Assembly (NCBI GenBank): GCA_016213865.1
Contig: JACQZL010000108.1
Coordinates: 7,631 to 33,321 of the forward strand
DNA from: Candidatus Rifleibacteriota bacterium
GTDB taxonomy: Bacteria > UBP17 > UBA6191 > JACPRK01
Reading direction: 5' to 3'
DNA length: 25,691 nt
Shown: piece after piece, positions 1 through 7,087 of the stretch
Position numbering within the stretch: position 1 is the stretch's first letter
Layout: each line of letters starts with the position of its first letter
Program-made: the position numbers and the translations under genes
The notes under the pieces: generated by a model
Databases searched by the model: none
Seen by the model: only the letters and a program-made list of their open reading frames with translations
What the model was told of the DNA's origin: nothing

Positions 1-393
1 TAACCAGTGGCCATCCGAGCGTCTTTCAGTGCCAAGGAACTCCGCGCACATCTGTGCCTGGCGGCGGCTGGCGTTCAGCCGCAGATCCAGGGTCTGCGCC
101 AAGGCGATCAGAGCCAGGTATCTGGTGACTGCCAAACCCGCCTCCAAGGCGAGCTGCAGCACCAGACCGACACTCGTGATCACGTGCCCTCCGTCTGGCC
201 CCTCGTCCGGACCGGTGGCATCAAGCCCCCGCGATAGCCACCACAGCTCGCGATCGAGGCGCCAGAACGCAAGCGCAATGGCTCGAGGCATCTGCTCCAG
301 TTCGACGGCCTGCGGAGGTCCGCCGTCCCGGGGGTTACGTTCCGAACCGGGTCCTGGCACGCCGGTCGAACGCCTCGAGGCAAGCGGTTCCAT
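1..393 (-). CDS. Unidentified protein, partial: runs off the left edge of the window
   Basis: An open minus-strand frame begins with ATG at 391-393, 11 bases after the stop of the NHL protein, and has no stop through position 1, giving at least 131 residues. A GGTGA stretch lies just upstream of the ATG as a weak ribosome site. Start spacing and strand fit the operon, which is the main reason to believe it. The first 35 residues are rich in Gly, Pro and Arg. After that come a Trp-rich patch (FWRLDRELWW) and a hydrophobic, probably helical stretch at about residues 72-98 containing LVLQLALEAGLAV, which could be one membrane helix or a packed helical bundle. I do not recognise a family and infer no function. 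A competing plus-strand frame over the same bases has no supporting context. Confidence 0.6.
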   Translation of the reverse strand, partial: MEPLASRRSTGVPGPGSERNPRDGGPPQAVELEQMPRAIALAFWRLDRELWWLSRGLDATGPDEGPDGGHVITSVGLVLQLALEAGLAVTRYLALIALAQTLDLRLNASRRQAQMCAEFLGTERRSDGHWL

Positions 394-404
394 CGGCGTC
401 ACCG

Positions 405-2516
405 CTATCCCAACCGGACGAACTGCTGGATGCGCGAGGAAATCCGGTCCAACACGAAGATGCCGCCATCGGACGCGACCACGAGATCGCCGTATTCGAC
501 GGCGCCCGTGGCACAGTCCACCAGCGTCGCTCCGAGGCCCCCGTGGGAATCGAAGATCCTGATTCGCTGCCCGTCACGGTCGATCACCAGGCTGCGGCCG
601 TCGGGTGTGACGGCAAGGCAACTGGGACTGTCCAGGACGACCCCCGCGGTATCGCCCGGGCCGCCAATCTGAAAGGCGAAGTCACCTTGCGGCCCGAAGC
701 ACTGCACCCGGTGGTTGTTGGCGTCGAGGACGAAGAGGCGGCCCGACGCATCCAGCGCGACCTGGCTCGGGAGGTCGAATTCCCCCGGGCCGTCGCCGGC
801 GTCCGGGATCCCATCCCCGTTGTCGTCGCGGTCGAGCCCGAAAACGCGTTCTGTCCGGCCATCGGGCGTCAGCTTCTGGACGCGGTTGTTGAAACTGTCT
901 GCCACGTAGACGGAGCCCGACGAGTCGACCGCGACATCCATGGGAAACACGAATTGGACAGGCCCACTCCCTTCCTGTCCGAAGGAGGCGCAGACCTGAC
1001 CGGCGGGGTCGAGCTTCACCACCCGGTTGTTTCCCGAATCGGCCACGTAGACGTTTCCGGCCGCGTCCGAGACGAAGCCGGCCGGTCCCTGGAACTCGCC
1101 GGACCTGGCCCCGTCCGGGAAGCGGCCCATCGCACGCTGGAAGGCGCCCTCGGGAGAAAACACCTGGAGTCGCGTCTCGCCGGGTGAGGCGAAGTCGAAG
1201 ACCAGAATCGCCCCGGTGGCGCAGCAGGCGAGGCCGAAGGGGCTGCAGAGACGGCCATCCTCGGTGCCCGGTTCACCGAACTCGCCTGTCCCGACAAAGT
1301 CGCTGCCGCTGGGCTCCGCCGTACCGATCAGGTTGGTGCCGGGATCCAGGAGACCGACCTTGATGACGCCGCCCAAACCCACGGCCATGTAAACGAAGCC
1401 GGCATCGTCAATCTCGATGTCTCCGGATTCCATTCGCGTCTCGTCGTTCAACGGTCGCGCGAAATGCCGCAACAATCGACCCTCGGGAGTGAAAGTCTGG
1501 ACGCGGGTCAGCGAGCGGTCTGCAACGAAGAGAGTCCCATCGTGCAAGATGCGGAGATCGCAGGGTCCCTGGAAGCAGCCGGGGGCGGGGCCGCGCACTC
1601 CGAAGACCGATACGAAGCGTCCTCCCGCGTCGAACTTCTGGACGCGGTCGTTGCCGCGGTCTGCTACCAGGATGTTCCCGTCCCGATCGACGGCCACGCC
1701 GGCCGGTTCGAGGAACTCGCCATTGCCCGAGCCCGCGTCGAGCCGGCCGTCGCCGTCTCGGTCTGCATCCAGCCCGAGCGTGAAGAGATGCTTCTCCTGC
1801 GCGTCGAGCACCACGACTCGGTGGTTTCCGGTGTCCGAAATCAGCAATCGCCCCGAGGCGTCCGAGAACGCGTCCTCGGGCGCCCGAAGCCGACCGACCC
1901 CCGCATCCGTACCGTCGATTGCCCGGACGGGCTTTCCGTCCGGGGAAACGACGAGCACGAAGTCCTTGCCGGAATCGCAGATGTAGAGTTCGCCCTTCTG
2001 GCCGGTCGCCAGCCCGCACGGATGTTGCAGCTCCAGCGGTCCCGGGCCCTCGGCCAGGTTGGCGACGGTAGCCAGAAAACGCCCATCAGGAGCAAAACGC
2101 TGAATTCGATAGGGAGACGGATGGTCCAGCACCAGGAGGTCTCCCGCCTCGACCATGGTGACGGCCGACGCGCGGACGAGGACCGGTCGCTCCAGCCCGG
2201 ACGCGCCCAGGATGAGCTCCAGACGGTAGTCCCGGCCAAGAGCCGACACTGGACAGTCGTCCGGCTGGGTCGGAGGGATGGCCGCGTGAGACCCCGAGAC
2301 CCCCAGAGCCACGGCCAGCTCGGGCGACGCGCCACCCATGGCCAGCAAGCTGGCGACCTCGGGAGTGGGCCCCTGGTGCTCGCGTTCTTTCTGCGTCGCC
2401 CCACCACGGAACGTGGCCAAGGCGTCCCCGGAGGGTAGGGCGAGGCCGGGAGAGCAGACAGGACAAACGGCCGCCAGGTCGGCCAGGACACCGCCACAAC
2501 TCGGGCAGCGAGTCAC
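405..2516 (-). CDS. Zinc-ribbon protein with NHL-repeat beta-propeller
   Basis: This 703-residue protein opens with two CxxC pairs (Cys 4/7 and 18/21), a small zinc ribbon, followed by a linker to about residue 95. The rest is a series of NHL-type repeats with the usual pattern of a Gly-rich turn, then VAVD..GN.YVAD..N.RVQ and F. Clear examples are near residues 271-295, 484-503 and 525-550. NHL repeats fold into beta-propellers used for protein, RNA or ligand binding, so a scaffold or recognition role is likely. Two acidic loops inside the propeller (residues 250-260 and 562-572, DxDxDGxxD type) look like calcium-binding loops. No signal peptide is visible, so it should be cytoplasmic. The start is GTG at 2514-2516, sharing GTGA with the stop of the preceding gene; the frame is open further upstream, but that part is shadow coding over the neighbour. 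Confidence 0.85.
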   Translation of the reverse strand: MTRCPSCGGVLADLAAVCPVCSPGLALPSGDALATFRGGATQKEREHQGPTPEVASLLAMGGASPELAVALGVSGSHAAIPPTQPDDCPVSALGRDYRLELILGASGLERPVLVRASAVTMVEAGDLLVLDHPSPYRIQRFAPDGRFLATVANLAEGPGPLELQHPCGLATGQKGELYICDSGKDFVLVVSPDGKPVRAIDGTDAGVGRLRAPEDAFSDASGRLLISDTGNHRVVVLDAQEKHLFTLGLDADRDGDGRLDAGSGNGEFLEPAGVAVDRDGNILVADRGNDRVQKFDAGGRFVSVFGVRGPAPGCFQGPCDLRILHDGTLFVADRSLTRVQTFTPEGRLLRHFARPLNDETRMESGDIEIDDAGFVYMAVGLGGVIKVGLLDPGTNLIGTAEPSGSDFVGTGEFGEPGTEDGRLCSPFGLACCATGAILVFDFASPGETRLQVFSPEGAFQRAMGRFPDGARSGEFQGPAGFVSDAAGNVYVADSGNNRVVKLDPAGQVCASFGQEGSGPVQFVFPMDVAVDSSGSVYVADSFNNRVQKLTPDGRTERVFGLDRDDNGDGIPDAGDGPGEFDLPSQVALDASGRLFVLDANNHRVQCFGPQGDFAFQIGGPGDTAGVVLDSPSCLAVTPDGRSLVIDRDGQRIRIFDSHGGLGATLVDCATGAVEYGDLVVASDGGIFVLDRISSRIQQFVRLG
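2513..2516 (-). promoter_or_regulatory. GTGA stop/start overlap coupling the two zinc-ribbon genes
   Basis: The TGA that ends the TPR zinc-ribbon gene shares three bases with the GTG that starts the NHL gene. This overlap decides the NHL start: the first Cys of its zinc ribbon is only three codons downstream, so any later start would destroy the ribbon. Confidence 0.75.
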
Positions 2517-3769
2517 GGTTTCTGACCTCCGTCGGACGAGACCGTTGCGCCCAGCTCCGGGAACTCGGCCAGGAGGGCCTGGCATCGCTCGGTCAGTCCC
2601 AGTCGTTGCGCCAGCTCGAGGAACAGGAGCCGAACCTCGCGCTGGCAGCTCGGAGCCTGGATGCGTGTCTCGAGGAACTGCAAGGCCTGCTCGGTCAGCC
2701 CGGCGTCGAAGTACGACGTGGCCAAACGGCACGTGAGTGGGACAGACTGGCGGTCTTGCTCCCAGAGCACCTCCAGCAACTGGTGGGCCTGTGGCTGCCC
2801 GCCTAGGGCGCTCCACCGGGCGACCAGGATCTGCAGCGCCTCGTCGAACGCCAGGTCGGTCGGCGGGAGCCAGGCCTCGAGGTCGGCCTTGGACACGACG
2901 CTTCCCTGAGTCGACAGCAGAATTCCGGCCAGGTAGACCGCCGACTGCCGGGCCAGGGCCGCCTCGGTCAGCAGGCTCGCAAAGAGGGTCCTGGCATGAC
3001 AGAGGTCCTGTCGCTGCACGGCCTGCAGCGCGAGGAAGTAGCGGGCCCATGGCGGTGCTGCCGGAAGGGAACCCAGCCAGCCGACGAAATCGGCGGCGAC
3101 TCCGGGACCATCCCCGGCACGTGCCTCCAGAGTGAACACGGACTCGAGCATCGGATCGGTCCCGGGCTCGTCCCGGAACGGGGCGAGCGGATCCAGGGGA
3201 GGAGCCCCTGGGTTCAACAAAGGCTCGCCCGGGTTCGCAAGGGAAGGCCCCCGACTCGACTCCGACTCTCGCGGAGGAGCGGGAGAGCCGTCCGCCTGCC
3301 GGCCTTCCCCGGTGGGACCGGGCCTGGGCGGGAGGCAGCCGTCGAGGGACCCGAGACGAAGCAAGGGAAGCTGGTACCGCGGCTGGGCTTCCGGGCTCTG
3401 GGGAGCGCAGCGCTGGGTGCCTTCGGTGGCCTCCCGGCAGTCCGGGTCCGCCCTCATGGCCTGCAGGAAGAGCCCGTGGGCCTCGTTGCGGTCTCCGCGT
3501 CGCTCGTGAAGCGAGGCAAGGTGGAGCAGTGCGGGGACGTGGTCCGGGGCGAGGGCGAGGGTCATTCCCCAGTACCGTGCGGCTTTCAGCTCGTCGTCGG
3601 GCCGGCAGTCGGCCGCCAGCCGGCAATACAAGGCCGTTAACCGAGTCAAGGTAGCTAGCGGCTCCAGATCCGACTTGCAGGACGGGCACACGTTGCGCGC
3701 CAGCAGATCGACGGAGGCGTCGCAGCACGGACAGGGCGTGGAAGGGCTGGCGGCGTTCACGGCGTTCAT
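2513..3769 (-). CDS. Zinc-ribbon TPR protein
   Basis: This is a 418-residue protein. Two CxxC pairs at Cys 13/16 and 28/31 form an N-terminal zinc ribbon closely matching the layout of the ribbon in the next gene. TPR-like helices follow at about residues 40-120 (AADCRPDDELKAARYWGMTL and the following LHERRGDRNEAHGLFLQAM). A Pro-rich linker lies at about 140-205 with a repeated NPGEP/NPGAP theme, and a second helical-repeat region covers about 210-400. The ATG at 3767-3769 shares ATGA with the stop of the DnaK gene, so it is probably translated with it. I infer a partner or adaptor of that DnaK, since TPR domains often bind chaperones and their clients. The partner is not shown by the sequence. 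Confidence 0.8.
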   Translation of the reverse strand: MNAVNAASPSTPCPCCDASVDLLARNVCPSCKSDLEPLATLTRLTALYCRLAADCRPDDELKAARYWGMTLALAPDHVPALLHLASLHERRGDRNEAHGLFLQAMRADPDCREATEGTQRCAPQSPEAQPRYQLPLLRLGSLDGCLPPRPGPTGEGRQADGSPAPPRESESSRGPSLANPGEPLLNPGAPPLDPLAPFRDEPGTDPMLESVFTLEARAGDGPGVAADFVGWLGSLPAAPPWARYFLALQAVQRQDLCHARTLFASLLTEAALARQSAVYLAGILLSTQGSVVSKADLEAWLPPTDLAFDEALQILVARWSALGGQPQAHQLLEVLWEQDRQSVPLTCRLATSYFDAGLTEQALQFLETRIQAPSCQREVRLLFLELAQRLGLTERCQALLAEFPELGATVSSDGGQKP

Positions 3770-5562
3770 GATGCGCTGGCGCGTGCCAGGAGCTGTCCGC
3801 GCAGATCGTTCAATCGGGTCAAGAGCTCGGCGAGCGCCTGTTGAGTGGCCGGTTCCATGGGGCCTTGCAGCATCGACTTCACTTGGAGGACGAGCTGCCG
3901 GATCTGAGCCTGCTCCTCGCCCCGGACGAGATCGGGGTTGGTGTCGGCCAGCCTGCGGAGCTCTTCGAGTTCGCCCTCGACCATGAGGCGGAGCCGTTCG
4001 GACTCCTGTCCTTGCTGAGCCCGGTCGTGGCTCTCGTGCTCCCGGCGCAGACGGTCCAGTTCTTCCTGCGACATGCGAGCGCTGTCTGGCGTCCCCTCGA
4101 TCTTGACGTAGCAGCACAGGTCCGGACGTTCCTGCATGACCACCGTGACTTCCAGGATCCGGTCGCTGTTGATCTTGAAGGTCACGTCGAGCGGCGCCTC
4201 GGCCGGGAAGATCGGCGGAAGCTGCATGTTGACTTCGCCCAGCTTTCGGTTTCGATCGGCCAGCGGGTTCTCGCCTTCCAGGACCATGGTCATCAGGTTG
4301 GTCTGATGCTCGGAGACCGTGTAGTAGGTCTTGGTGAGCTCTTGCGGATAGAACGAGTTGGCCGGGATCAGGATGTCGTATCGATTGTCCTTCAGCGAGA
4401 GGCCCACGCTGTGGGCTGTCACCTGGACATCTGCCGCCACATTGTCGGGCCGGTCCGCCTCGGAGACGTTTTCGAGATCGGGCTTCTCCTCGAGGAGGGC
4501 CGTCTTGACGGCTGCCCCCATGGCGACCGCCAGATCCGGGCTGATGTCCTTGCAAATGGGCACCCGACCGCCGAAGTGGCGCTCCAGGGTGTTGAGCACC
4601 AGGGGGATCTTCGTCGAACCCCCGACCAGCAAGATCTTCGTGATATCCGAGACCGAGAGGGACGCCCGCTGCAGGGCTTCGTCCACCCACTTGAGGCTGC
4701 CTTGCACGAGGGGACGGATCAGCTCCTCAAAGGTGCTCCGAGAGACGCTGGCTTCCAGATCGACGGGATCGCCGGACGCATCCATCACGATGCCGGGGAG
4801 CTCGACTTCCGCGTTGAGGACCGTCGACAAGGCGATCTTGGCCTCCTCGGCGGCCGCCGTGAGACGGCCCATGGCCTGGCTGTTGGCCCGGAGGTCGACC
4901 CCGGTCTTCTTGCGGAAGTCCTCGGCCAGGTTCTGCGCAAGCCGCAGATCCAAGTCGTCGCCGCCCAGTCGCATGTCCCCGCTGATACCGCGGACCTCGT
5001 AGACCCCGCTGTCGATCGTGATGACCGAGACATCGAAGGTCCCCCCGCCCAGATCGTAGACGAGCAGGGTCTGGTGCTCGTGAAGGTCCTGCTCGACCCC
5101 ATAGGCCATGGCCGCCGCCGTCGGCTCGTTCATTAGAGTCACGTCGTCAAAGCCCGCGATCATCGCCGCATCACGCGTGGCCTTGATCTCGGGTTCGTTG
5201 AAGTAGGCGGGGTGCGTGATCACGGCGCGCCGGACCTTCTCGCGCAGGAACCCCTCGGCGGTCTGCTTCAAGTGCGCCAGGATGTAGGAGGAGACCTCCT
5301 GCGGAGTGCGGTCCTTGCCATTGAACATGTGGAGCTTGTTCGTGCCCATGTGCCGCTTGATCGAGCGGATGGTGTTCTTGGGGTCCTGGTACAACCGACG
5401 CTTCGCCTTCTCGCCGACGAGGATCTCTCCCTTGCGAGTCAGTCCGACGACCGACGGCGTGGTCGTGCTCCCGTCGATGTTGGGGATGACCTTGATCGCC
5501 TTGCCCTTCAAGTATGCGACAGCCGAATTGGTCGTCCCGAGATCGATTCCGATGATTGCCAT
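3766..5562 (-). CDS. Hsp70 chaperone (DnaK family), intact ATPase
   Basis: This 598-residue Hsp70 is slightly shorter than typical DnaK (about 610-640). The nucleotide-binding domain fills about residues 1-355 and every key motif is present: IGIDLGTTNS at 4-13, the catalytic lysine of the IKRHMG segment (K69), NEPTAAAMAYG with E146, VYDLGGGTFD with D170 and T175, and LLVGGSTKIP at 311-320. A beta-type substrate-binding domain follows at about 380-490 and a charged helical lid to the end, with no conserved acidic C-terminal tail. It should therefore bind and hydrolyse ATP and cycle on clients. It lies directly downstream of a GrpE-like gene, the usual grpE-dnaK order. The divergent J-like and GrpE-like neighbours suggest a dedicated paralogue, not the housekeeping chaperone. 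Confidence 0.93.
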   Translation of the reverse strand: MAIIGIDLGTTNSAVAYLKGKAIKVIPNIDGSTTTPSVVGLTRKGEILVGEKAKRRLYQDPKNTIRSIKRHMGTNKLHMFNGKDRTPQEVSSYILAHLKQTAEGFLREKVRRAVITHPAYFNEPEIKATRDAAMIAGFDDVTLMNEPTAAAMAYGVEQDLHEHQTLLVYDLGGGTFDVSVITIDSGVYEVRGISGDMRLGGDDLDLRLAQNLAEDFRKKTGVDLRANSQAMGRLTAAAEEAKIALSTVLNAEVELPGIVMDASGDPVDLEASVSRSTFEELIRPLVQGSLKWVDEALQRASLSVSDITKILLVGGSTKIPLVLNTLERHFGGRVPICKDISPDLAVAMGAAVKTALLEEKPDLENVSEADRPDNVAADVQVTAHSVGLSLKDNRYDILIPANSFYPQELTKTYYTVSEHQTNLMTMVLEGENPLADRNRKLGEVNMQLPPIFPAEAPLDVTFKINSDRILEVTVVMQERPDLCCYVKIEGTPDSARMSQEELDRLRREHESHDRAQQGQESERLRLMVEGELEELRRLADTNPDLVRGEEQAQIRQLVLQVKSMLQGPMEPATQQALAELLTRLNDLRGQLLARASAS

Positions 5563-5566
5563 CTTG

Positions 5567-5573
5567 CCTCCTC
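5567..5573 (-). promoter_or_regulatory. Strong Shine-Dalgarno site of the intact DnaK gene
   Basis: GAGGAGG lies four bases before the ATG at 5560-5562, inside one of the longest intergenic gaps of the window (5563-5612). This suggests the intact Hsp70 is translated strongly and independently of its upstream neighbour. I see no convincing promoter in the 50-base gap. Confidence 0.7.
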
Positions 5574-5612
5574 AACAGTCCGAATCAGCAATGAAACAGA
5601 GTCCGGGAAGTG

Positions 5613-6464
5613 TCAGGACCCCTTGACGCCCGGGCGCGCCGGGCACTCTGCTCTCTCCAGCGTGAAGTGACCCGCGACCAGGATCGCCGGTCCCTTTCGA
5701 TAGCAGTGCATGCTCACGACCGTCGTCAGTTCCTCCCCCTCCTCGAGCTCCGGCGTGGGGTTGTCCTGCTCGTAGAGACCGTCGTCCACCGCGTCCTCGG
5801 AGAACGGCACGAGCTCCACTCCCTGCTGGAGGAGCAGCGCGCGGAACTGGGCGAGCACGGTCGCCACCTCCTTGGCCCACTCGGCCATGAGCGGGTCTGC
5901 GGCGCCGTGTTTCTCGAGGAACGGCAGGAACCGGCCGAGCGTCTCCATGCTCTCGATCGTCCTTCGCAGATAGCCGCGAAACCGCTTGTCGAGCTCGGAG
6001 AGACGCTGCTCCAATACCGCGACCCGACCGGCCTGCCTTCGAAGGGCAGCCCGGCTGGCGTCTCGGAGACTGCCGGCCTGCTCGCAGCCCGTCAGCTCCG
6101 GCACGGTGCCCGCCTCGTGCCCGGAGTCCGGAGGCTTGGAGTCGCCGCTCTGCGCGGAGATATGGGCTCGGAGCTTGTCCGCGACCTTGCGGAGGCTCTC
6201 CGCCCAGCGCAGAAGTCGCGGTTCGCCGCTGGCGGCCGAGCGAGCTTGCAGGACGAAGTGGGCCAGCCGTGCGACGCAGGCGTCGAGGCCCGAGTCGTAC
6301 GAATCGGCAGCGAGTGCGGCCCGGACGAGTCGGCTGTCGAGTGCCTTCAGCACCTCACCGCGCCGCCGAACGGCAGCTCGGGCGCCCTGGCCCAGGTGGG
6401 GGTAGGCAGGGGCGGCTGCGGTCGGGGACTCGGCTCTGGGGCCGCTGACGCAGGGGTTGTCCAT
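5613..6464 (-). CDS. GrpE-like nucleotide exchange factor, divergent
   Basis: This is a 283-residue protein. The N-terminal 140 residues are a helical region unlike GrpE, interrupted by a polar stretch near 104-128. The C-terminal half has the GrpE plan: a long helix at about 132-175, a short helical bundle (LGRFLPFLEKHG near 176-187), then a compact beta domain from VELVPFSED to ILVAGHFTLE (about 216-270). GrpE works as a dimer that releases ADP from DnaK. The gene sits 50 bases upstream of the intact DnaK gene, which supports that partnership. The ATG at 6462-6464 follows a GAGGGGTGA ribosome site that overlaps the stop of the previous gene. Sequence conservation is weak, so the assignment rests on fold pattern plus position. 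The extra N-terminal domain is unexplained. Confidence 0.72.
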   Translation of the reverse strand: MDNPCVSGPRAESPTAAAPAYPHLGQGARAAVRRRGEVLKALDSRLVRAALAADSYDSGLDACVARLAHFVLQARSAASGEPRLLRWAESLRKVADKLRAHISAQSGDSKPPDSGHEAGTVPELTGCEQAGSLRDASRAALRRQAGRVAVLEQRLSELDKRFRGYLRRTIESMETLGRFLPFLEKHGAADPLMAEWAKEVATVLAQFRALLLQQGVELVPFSEDAVDDGLYEQDNPTPELEEGEELTTVVSMHCYRKGPAILVAGHFTLERAECPARPGVKGS

Positions 6465-6467
6465 ACG

Positions 6468-6476
6468 TCACCCCTC
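6468..6476 (-). promoter_or_regulatory. Shine-Dalgarno site overlapping the upstream stop codon
   Basis: GAGGGGTGA begins inside the TGA stop (6475-6477) of the J-like gene and ends three bases before the ATG of the GrpE-like gene, so termination on one and initiation on the other occur at nearly the same place. Confidence 0.6.
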
Positions 6477-7077
6477 AGTGGTCGAGCGGCAGCTCGACCT
6501 GCAGTTCGTCGGGATCCTGGACCTCGGCGCGGAACTCCAGGACCGGAGGCTTCGGCGGCTCGGCTTGATAGGAGGCGAGATTCACGGGAGGGAACTTGAA
6601 TTCGAGCTCGCTCGTGCCATTGGCCGGGATCGGAAGACTGAACTCATGGTCGAGCTTCTCGTAGTCCTTCAACTCGGCTGGCATTGCTTCTTGCGATAGC
6701 TCGGCCGAGAACTGGAAGAGATCGAGGAGCAGGCGCTTCGCCGGGTCGCCGAGGTTGCGCTTGGCCTGATTGATGGCCTGATAGGGGTGAGCGCTCTTGC
6801 CGGAGGGGTACTTGCGCAGCAAGGGAATGGCCGCCTTGTCGACTTCGGCGGAGGTTGCGGTCCTCGATACACCCAACACCCAGTGCGCGCGGCGATCCGG
6901 AGCCGTGATTCCCTTGAAGGCCTCGAGCAGCTTGGCCGCGGCCGCCTGGTCGGACTTGACGCGTTGCAGGCGCTCCATGAAGGCATCCGCGACGTCCTCG
7001 AACGTGGCCGTGGGGTCGACCCCGAGCGCCGAGTAGTGCTGCTGGCAAGAGGAACCGTAGGGGTTTCCTTCGATCAC
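6475..7077 (-). CDS. Tandem J-domain-like protein lacking HPD
   Basis: This is a 200-residue protein. Two J-like modules stand in tandem. The first, about residues 12-66, runs from QHYSALGVDPTAT to LLEAFKGITAPDRRAHW; the second, about 66-122, runs from VLGVSRTATSAEVDKA to INQAKRNLGDPAKRLLLDLF. Both keep the hydrophobic spacing and the terminal helix of J domains (compare the usual NEAYEVLSDPEKR). Neither has the HPD tripeptide that stimulates Hsp70 ATPase; in the second the position reads KYPSGKS. The C-terminal 75 residues are acidic and Pro-rich with beta-like segments. The gene lies between a TPR gene and a GrpE-like gene, upstream of the intact DnaK. I infer a J-derived adaptor that may dock on the Hsp70 without the classical trigger. 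The start is GTG at 7075-7077. Confidence 0.72.
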   Translation of the reverse strand: MIEGNPYGSSCQQHYSALGVDPTATFEDVADAFMERLQRVKSDQAAAAKLLEAFKGITAPDRRAHWVLGVSRTATSAEVDKAAIPLLRKYPSGKSAHPYQAINQAKRNLGDPAKRLLLDLFQFSAELSQEAMPAELKDYEKLDHEFSLPIPANGTSELEFKFPPVNLASYQAEPPKPPVLEFRAEVQDPDELQVELPLDH

Positions 7078-7080
7078 GCG

Positions 7081-7087
7081 TCACCTC
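7081..7087 (-). promoter_or_regulatory. Shine-Dalgarno site selecting a GTG start
   Basis: GAGGTGA ends three bases before the GTG at 7075-7077 and includes the stop codon of the upstream TPR gene (7081-7083). It supports the GTG as the true start of the J-like protein, because no ATG with a comparable site lies nearby. Confidence 0.65.

Noticed and set aside
180..383. Short minus-strand frame beginning inside the left-edge region
   Set aside because: It overlaps the longer frame that starts right after the NHL gene and has a composition of shadow coding (Arg, Pro, Gly, Ser).
2517..3728. Upstream extension of the NHL frame
   Set aside because: The extra 404 residues are Arg/Pro/Gly-rich shadow of the TPR zinc-ribbon gene; the GTG at 2514-2516 gives a clean protein starting with a zinc ribbon.
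3766..5562. Housekeeping dnaK locus
   Set aside because: The accompanying GrpE-like and J-like proteins are divergent, no classical DnaJ or heat-shock repressor gene is present, and the operon is shared with a CHAT protease.
6475..7077. Genuine DnaJ co-chaperone
   Set aside because: Both J-like modules lack HPD, and there is no Gly/Phe region or zinc-finger domain.
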